A stretch of 64,000 bases of DNA, from contig NC_092568.1 of assembly GCF_037975245.1 (NCBI RefSeq), forward strand, positions 18,495,001 through 18,559,000. The letters are read 5' to 3'. Source of the DNA: Apostichopus japonicus (taxonomy: Eukaryota > Echinodermata > Holothuroidea > Aspidochirotida > Stichopodidae). Below, piece after piece: positions 59,091 to 64,000 of this stretch (the stretch's first letter is position 1; each line of letters starts with the position of its first letter). Both the position numbers and the translations under genes were made by a program. The notes under the pieces were generated by a model, which was not told the DNA's origin, searched no databases, and saw only the letters and a list, made by a program, of their open reading frames with translations.

Positions 59091-59752
59091 AAACACAATT
59101 TAACCATCCGGTTAAATCCAATTTTCAACTTTGAAAATAATCCTCTAATGCTCAGGAAACACAAATATTAAGCTGTTTAAAATGGTTGATTAAACTTGCA
59201 ACCTCAGGCAAGTGTTGCAATAGATCTGTTCTCTGATTAGGCCTAATATGAATTAATGGACTGGTGCATACTATACCATGAAATAATTTATTCCGTATTG
59301 CAATGAACGATGAAATGCACAATGGGCAGCTTGCTATACAGGAAGGAGCAAGGAGATCTATAGACCTAGGATAGCAGTTTTGCACACAGAAATAATTTTA
59401 TAAGACACAATTCAGAGATTTCAGAACTGCAATGCAAAATATGAACACTAATAATTCCCTGCACACTAAGAGGATCCATTTCAATCTATGAGAAATGGGT
59501 ATAGGCTCTAAAACGATTTCTACAGTGACTAACTTAGGATAACACATAGCCTATGCCTAGTATAACAATACAGTATGTGTCCCAGCTAAAGTTCAACTTG
59601 AACTTGAGGGAGAATTACACGGATAGTGAAGAACTACTGCTAGGGGGTGCAAATACGATGAATTAATTACGGTAACCAAGCTCACATGTAGGCCTAGGTT
59701 ACTGTAAACAACCATGTATGCATACAGTAACCTACAGTAATTCTTACATTAC

Positions 59753-59876
59753 CTGGCTAAATTGCTGGACAACGACGGCGCAGTATTTACATTTTTGTCA
59801 ATTATCCGTGCTGAAACAGGTTTTAACCACTGTCACGGTTCTGCGAGGAGCTGCCGAAGTACTTTCCTTTCCCGGA
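59753..59876 (-). other. Copy 2 counterpart of candidate first exon
   Basis: The donor CCAG|GTAATG is conserved. Homology to copy 1 stops at about 59876, and about 450 bp of different sequence follows before homology resumes near 60325. Confidence 0.35.
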
Positions 59877-61255
59877 TTTTTTACAGATTTTGAGATCATT
59901 TACTAATTTCAGACAGTTTGAAGACAAGTTGAACTTAAAGAGGCGCTGTTGAAATTCACTGAAACAGAATTTCTTCCCTCTTACAGTGTCAGTCATTCTT
60001 CCCGGAATTAGTTCTCTTACATGTTAGGTTTATGGTTCATAACTTTTTAAGTCATTAAAAGAAATTAAAACTATATATATATTAAGAGAAAAGTTGGAAT
60101 TGAGACTTCCATTGAATTCATTCATGTTTGTCATCTGTTTTTGACTAATACTTCATTTTTTACGACTTGTGGCAATTGCAAGTTCACAATATCATACACT
60201 TCGTGCATCATAATACGGTTATGCTTTCTATATCAGAACAGTAATAAACCGATGTCGTGGGATACAGTAATTCATCTTTAGTTATTTATTGATTAGTCCA
60301 TTGAGCTGTTGTCGAGTTCTCTAAAGGTACAGATTGCACCATAGATGCATAGAAAATGAAGCCAGTTTATGGGTAAAACTGAAGCTAGATTTACGTTCAC
60401 CTATAAGGTCGGTATCAAACTCCTGCCGGTTCGTCCAGGTGCCGTCAAAACGATAAACAACGAAAGCTGCATATATATATATACATGCCTTTGCTTCACA
60501 TTGTGCATGTTGGTAATGTTATATATAACCAACAGATGACGTACTATACTTGTTTATTCAAACTAATACATGTTTTTCATGAATTAGCTCAGTACTTTAC
60601 GGCACCAACATTATTTTTTGTCAAGTAATCAACATTTTATAGTGGAATGGATGTCCATCGATCACAGAAAGACCTATAGAGTTATTACTTTGCCAATCGG
60701 AATTTTGATAAAACCTGTGTCGACATACATACATTTTCGTAATAGTAAATCTTCTTAGTGAGTGTTTAAATATTGTATACTGATATATAAGAATTATAAT
60801 CAGCAGTTATTTTTACGGTACTTCAGTGACCAAAAATGTGGAAGAAACACACAATGGCTTATGGCTTACAACTTTCACGTCGGCCCTGGCTTCCAATTCA
60901 ACATTTTAACTCAAATTTTGATACTTTACAATTTAGAAAGTCATTTTAGATGGCGGCTTTGATAAGCCATTGAGGCTTCTTCGCGAGTTCCTGCTTGCAA
61001 AAGGACTAAAATACATACATATAACTGCACGGCACTCCTCAATTACATATTTATTAAAATTTTGCAACATGAGGGCACTTTTTATATAACTAAAGGGCAA
61101 TTGGTAGTCAAAAAATAGAAAAGTGTACTTTTTTTTTTAAATAAAAAAGCAAAATTGGGAAAATGAGACACACTTCGATTAGTAGGACGCCATTACAATT
61201 GCCTGGTCATGATAGGTTAAACGCTGGCACGTTGTGTTAATGTATACAATATATA

Positions 61256-61912
61256 GAAACAGAAAAGATATATTAATAGGTAATCAGCTGTTTGTCTTGA
61301 ACTTAAACTTCGGATGATTAGCTTACTCAGATTATCAACAGTTAAGCATATATACTTATTAAGTATCCCAGTAACCTAGATGACGTAAGCCATTTGTTCA
61401 GGACTATGTTAAGTTCATGGTTAGATCTTTTAAGTTATATTGAACTAACCTTCATTGCCTGAGCAACAATAATTAGAGAAAGGGGGGGGGGGGTATTTTG
61501 TTCGCTCGCTCGTTCAAGTACTACTAATCACAACTTTGCCTGGCATCGGACGTCAAACCGACACTAAAAGAGCTTTCTTTCGTTCACGTGAAAGTTTTGA
61601 CTCCATCAGACCATGGAGGTAAAAACAGTTTTTACCTCCATGATCAGACGTTTGTGACTGCTTTAATATACATTGTTATCTATATTGATATCTCTATTAC
61701 CACATTGTCGATACAAACAATCTTCCCATTAACATGATAAAATGACACCGCACGAAGCATTTCGATTTCGATATGTTTAAAATTCAACTTCTTTTTCGAG
61801 CTTCTTTTGTATTCACCTGAAGTGATAACCTAGATTATACATCAGTCCACAATCGTATTATTAATTAATGTTCCCCAATGTGGTACAGAAAACATCAAGC
61901 CCCATGTCTTAA
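61256..61912. other. Right flank, no gene seen
   Basis: Contains a G run near 61482 and the 14-bp-arm hairpin at 61612-61642. No coding signal. Confidence 0.5.
61612..61642. repeat. Perfect hairpin, 14-bp arms and 3-nt loop
   Basis: CATGGAGGTAAAAA, loop CAG, then TTTTTACCTCCATG. Nothing in the surroundings shows what it belongs to. Confidence 0.9.
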
Positions 61913-62185
61913 CCAGGGGCGTATCCAGGATTTTCTAACCCGGGGGGGGGGGCGCAAAGTATTATCTAAGCGGAGCGCCACCATCTTGGCGATGTCTTGG
62001 CGTTTTTCTTCTGCTCCCTCCTTTCCTCCCTTTCTACTTTTTCTCTCTTTTTTCTTTTTCTTTTCCCTTCCTTCCTCTCCTTCCTCCTCATTTTCCCCCT
62101 CTTTTTTCTCTTTTCTTTTTCTCTCGTCTTTTTCTTACCCGGGGGGCGCACGCCCCAACGCCTCTCCCTGGATACGCGCCTGAGA
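61913..62185. mobile_element. G-rich hAT-like element with CAGG(G/C)GCGTATCCAGG ends
   Basis: Left end CAGGGGCGTATCCAGG and right end the complement of CAGGCGCGTATCCAGG, enclosing a G run and a pyrimidine-rich core. The core matches 38285-38480 in reverse orientation. I could not find a clean target duplication. Confidence 0.7.
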
Positions 62186-62949
62186 GTGTATGTTCAGCTG
62201 GCATTCACCAGCCAGCCATGTAGATGATGAAGGGGGCTAGTAGTCCCAATATTGTGATATTGTGATATGTTGTGGGCGGAGGTCATATATTCGTTTGAGT
62301 TCACCAGGGGTCAAATTGTGGAAACCATTGTTTATCACTATATTTTAACAAGGACAGATGTCATATTTAGTATTTTGATGTATCACATTTAGTACAAGAA
62401 GCCAGTTGTTGAGGTCAATGGTCATTTCAGGACAGCCTGTGTCATTGTGAATTATTGTTTGTCACATCACACTGCTTTTCACTGTATTACTAAGATCAAA
62501 ATGACATCTAATAATCACCGTTTTATCTTTGTAACCATAACTTTGAAACAGCTTTGAACAATGAAAGGATCTAATTGAAATGGAGTTATATTGTGAGAAT
62601 TGCCGTATACACACAGTCTCTATATAAATTACAAAGCCACTATCGTTTATGCCAAAGAATCTACGATATGACGAATAGCAGCAACCAATCAAAGCATTGG
62701 CTTCATATGATTTGCTTTAAACAAGAAGATATTCATTGTATGTGTGGCTAAATGTGTAAGACTGCATTGACTCCTTACATAAGTGCTCATTCTGGACACT
62801 CAAAGAGTAAACTTCAGAAATAAGAGATCTGCCAAGCAAGATGATATACCAAATTGGAATTGGTCTAAAGTCCGAGTGCAGAAAACTGGACTCGAGTACT
62901 ATAAACGTGTGGGTATTACACATTTCTTTGTGGGTATACTGTACGGGCA
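62186..62949. other. No gene seen
   Basis: Ordinary AT-rich sequence; short reading frames lack splice context or family features. Confidence 0.5.
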
Positions 62950-63984
62950 GCGAATTTCTTTTTCCTGAACCTTTCGGGCAGTGTACGTGGAGTTTAGCCA
63001 ATCAGAGCGAGGCTGTGTTGATGACGTACTACAGTAAAGATGGCGGCGTGCGTACCAAATGTTGAAGTGGGGAAATCACATTCGATAAGTCAACATAATT
63101 GTTGTACTACAGCAGAAAGTATTAAGGTATATAGGCCTTGCACTGATAACATTATACTGAATCATTGTGCACAACTTACGTGACGTTTGCATCGGTTTCT
63201 TTGTTGAAAAACGGCGATGTATGATCGCTGTCTGTTGTACAAATTTACAATGTCTTCAGATTGACATGACACTGTACTCAGTACTGTAGTACTGGTACAG
63301 TAGTATGTAACGTACAGTTTACACACATCTACACAGCAATATTTGTACACAGTGGTATAGTCCTATAGCACCTCCTTGTGAGAGACGAGGTCCAGTAATT
63401 AACGGTTTATTGTGGAAACTGCCAAATATTTGTTGTAAACTGATGAGCGAATTAGGTAAATAAGAGTGCAAGTACTGCCCTTGTTTTATTATGCAATAAA
63501 TCCTCTCTTTTAAATTGTTCCAGAATGAATATCTGCTTCCCTTGTCTTTTATTCTAGCCAGTCATCTGCCTTTAAATTAGGATAAACTTTCCTAAAACGG
63601 ATGTACCACACTTTGGGGCTGAGACCGATTTCCCTCTAATAAGATCTAGAAGGAAAATAAACAAAAGAAACTATATATATTTTCGCCACACTATCTACGG
63701 AGATGACCATGCACTAAAACCATGACATAACTTATAATATCGATTTTCAATTCATGATATAATACTTGGACATAACTACTTGAACATGAGAAAAAGTGGG
63801 GGGGGGGGGGGAATCCACACGGGGGCTCGAACTTGCGCTCTTTCGTTTTCCACCTTATGTTATTGAAGCGACGCATTTACCCGACTGACCATCTTTACTG
63901 AGTAGTACGTCATCAACACAGCCTCGCTCTGATTGGCTAAACTCCACGTACACTGCCCGAAAGGTTCAGGAAAAAAAATTCGCG
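62950..63984. mobile_element. Element with ~95-bp terminal inverted arms
   Basis: Arms at 62950-63043 and 63889-63984 are nearly identical inverted copies (anchors CTGAACCTTTCGGGCAGTGT and AGCCAATCAGAGCGAGGC). The arms contain a CCAAT box. No transposase frame between them, so a MITE-like or foldback element. Outer ends could extend a little further. Confidence 0.8.
63805..63892 (-). mobile_element. tRNA-like sequence inside the right arm region
   Basis: Minus strand carries A-box-like TGGTCAGTCGGG and B-box-like AAGTTCGAGCCCC, about 50 nt apart, then a C-run. Suggests a tRNA-derived SINE head or tRNA relic; it does not look like a complete functional tRNA. Confidence 0.5.
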
Positions 63985-64000
63985 TACGGGCATGGGATCT

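Larger units (their letters stand above)
49985..61255. repeat. Segmental duplication block C', copy 2
   Basis: Direct copy of 24080-36728 with scattered substitutions and several indels. It joins inverted block A' at a CA-rich tract (49960-49985). Confidence 0.9.

Overview
Eukaryotic, almost certainly metazoan, genomic DNA: AT-rich, long GT-AG introns, many (AT)n and other microsatellites, tRNA-derived SINE-like pieces, hAT-like termini and one LINE reverse-transcriptase fragment. The gene content (a GABA-B-like receptor and a circularly permuted RAS/VWA protein) fits a marine invertebrate; an echinoderm or relative is my guess, not shown by the sequence.

Layout. (1) 584-2789, + strand: last three coding exons of a class C GPCR resembling a GABA-B receptor, ending in a short cytoplasmic tail. 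(2) 2790-8240: intergenic, with a 47-bp minisatellite and a large AAT array. (3) 12988-31930, - strand: a complete 17-coding-exon gene whose exons join without a phase conflict into 800 codons. It encodes a RAS-like GTPase with permuted motif order G3-G4-G5-G1-G2, then a Sec23/24-type zinc ribbon, then a VWA domain with all three MIDAS elements. This matches the rare cpRAS-VWA family. A candidate untranslated first exon and TATA-like element lie near 34.6-34.76 kb. (4) 38.7-61.25 kb: a rearranged second copy of the locus. Exons 1-8 remain on the - strand (50277-56951). Exons 13-17 are inverted onto the + strand (40160-44993). Exons 9-12, the core of the VWA domain, are absent. (5) 61.26-64 kb: repeats only, including a G-rich element related to one at 38.28 kb, a perfect 14-bp-arm hairpin, and a ~1 kb element with ~95-bp inverted arms.

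The locus can be read as blocks A (8.24-18.80 kb), B (18.81-24.07 kb) and C (24.08-36.73 kb). Copy 2 is A-inverted (38.70-49.96 kb) followed by C (49.98-61.25 kb), with B missing. Every A/B/C junction falls in a CA/TG dinucleotide tract. A is also bounded by inverted arms of roughly 0.7-0.8 kb. Copy 2 carries independent lesions: a 1-bp deletion giving a stop in exon 1, a 179-bp deletion removing the end and splice donor of exon 3, a GC donor at exon 7, replacement of the candidate promoter, and a 1.2-kb hAT-like insertion with an 8-bp target duplication. Copy 2 is therefore a young, broken paralogue (or a misassembled haplotype), while copy 1 looks functional.
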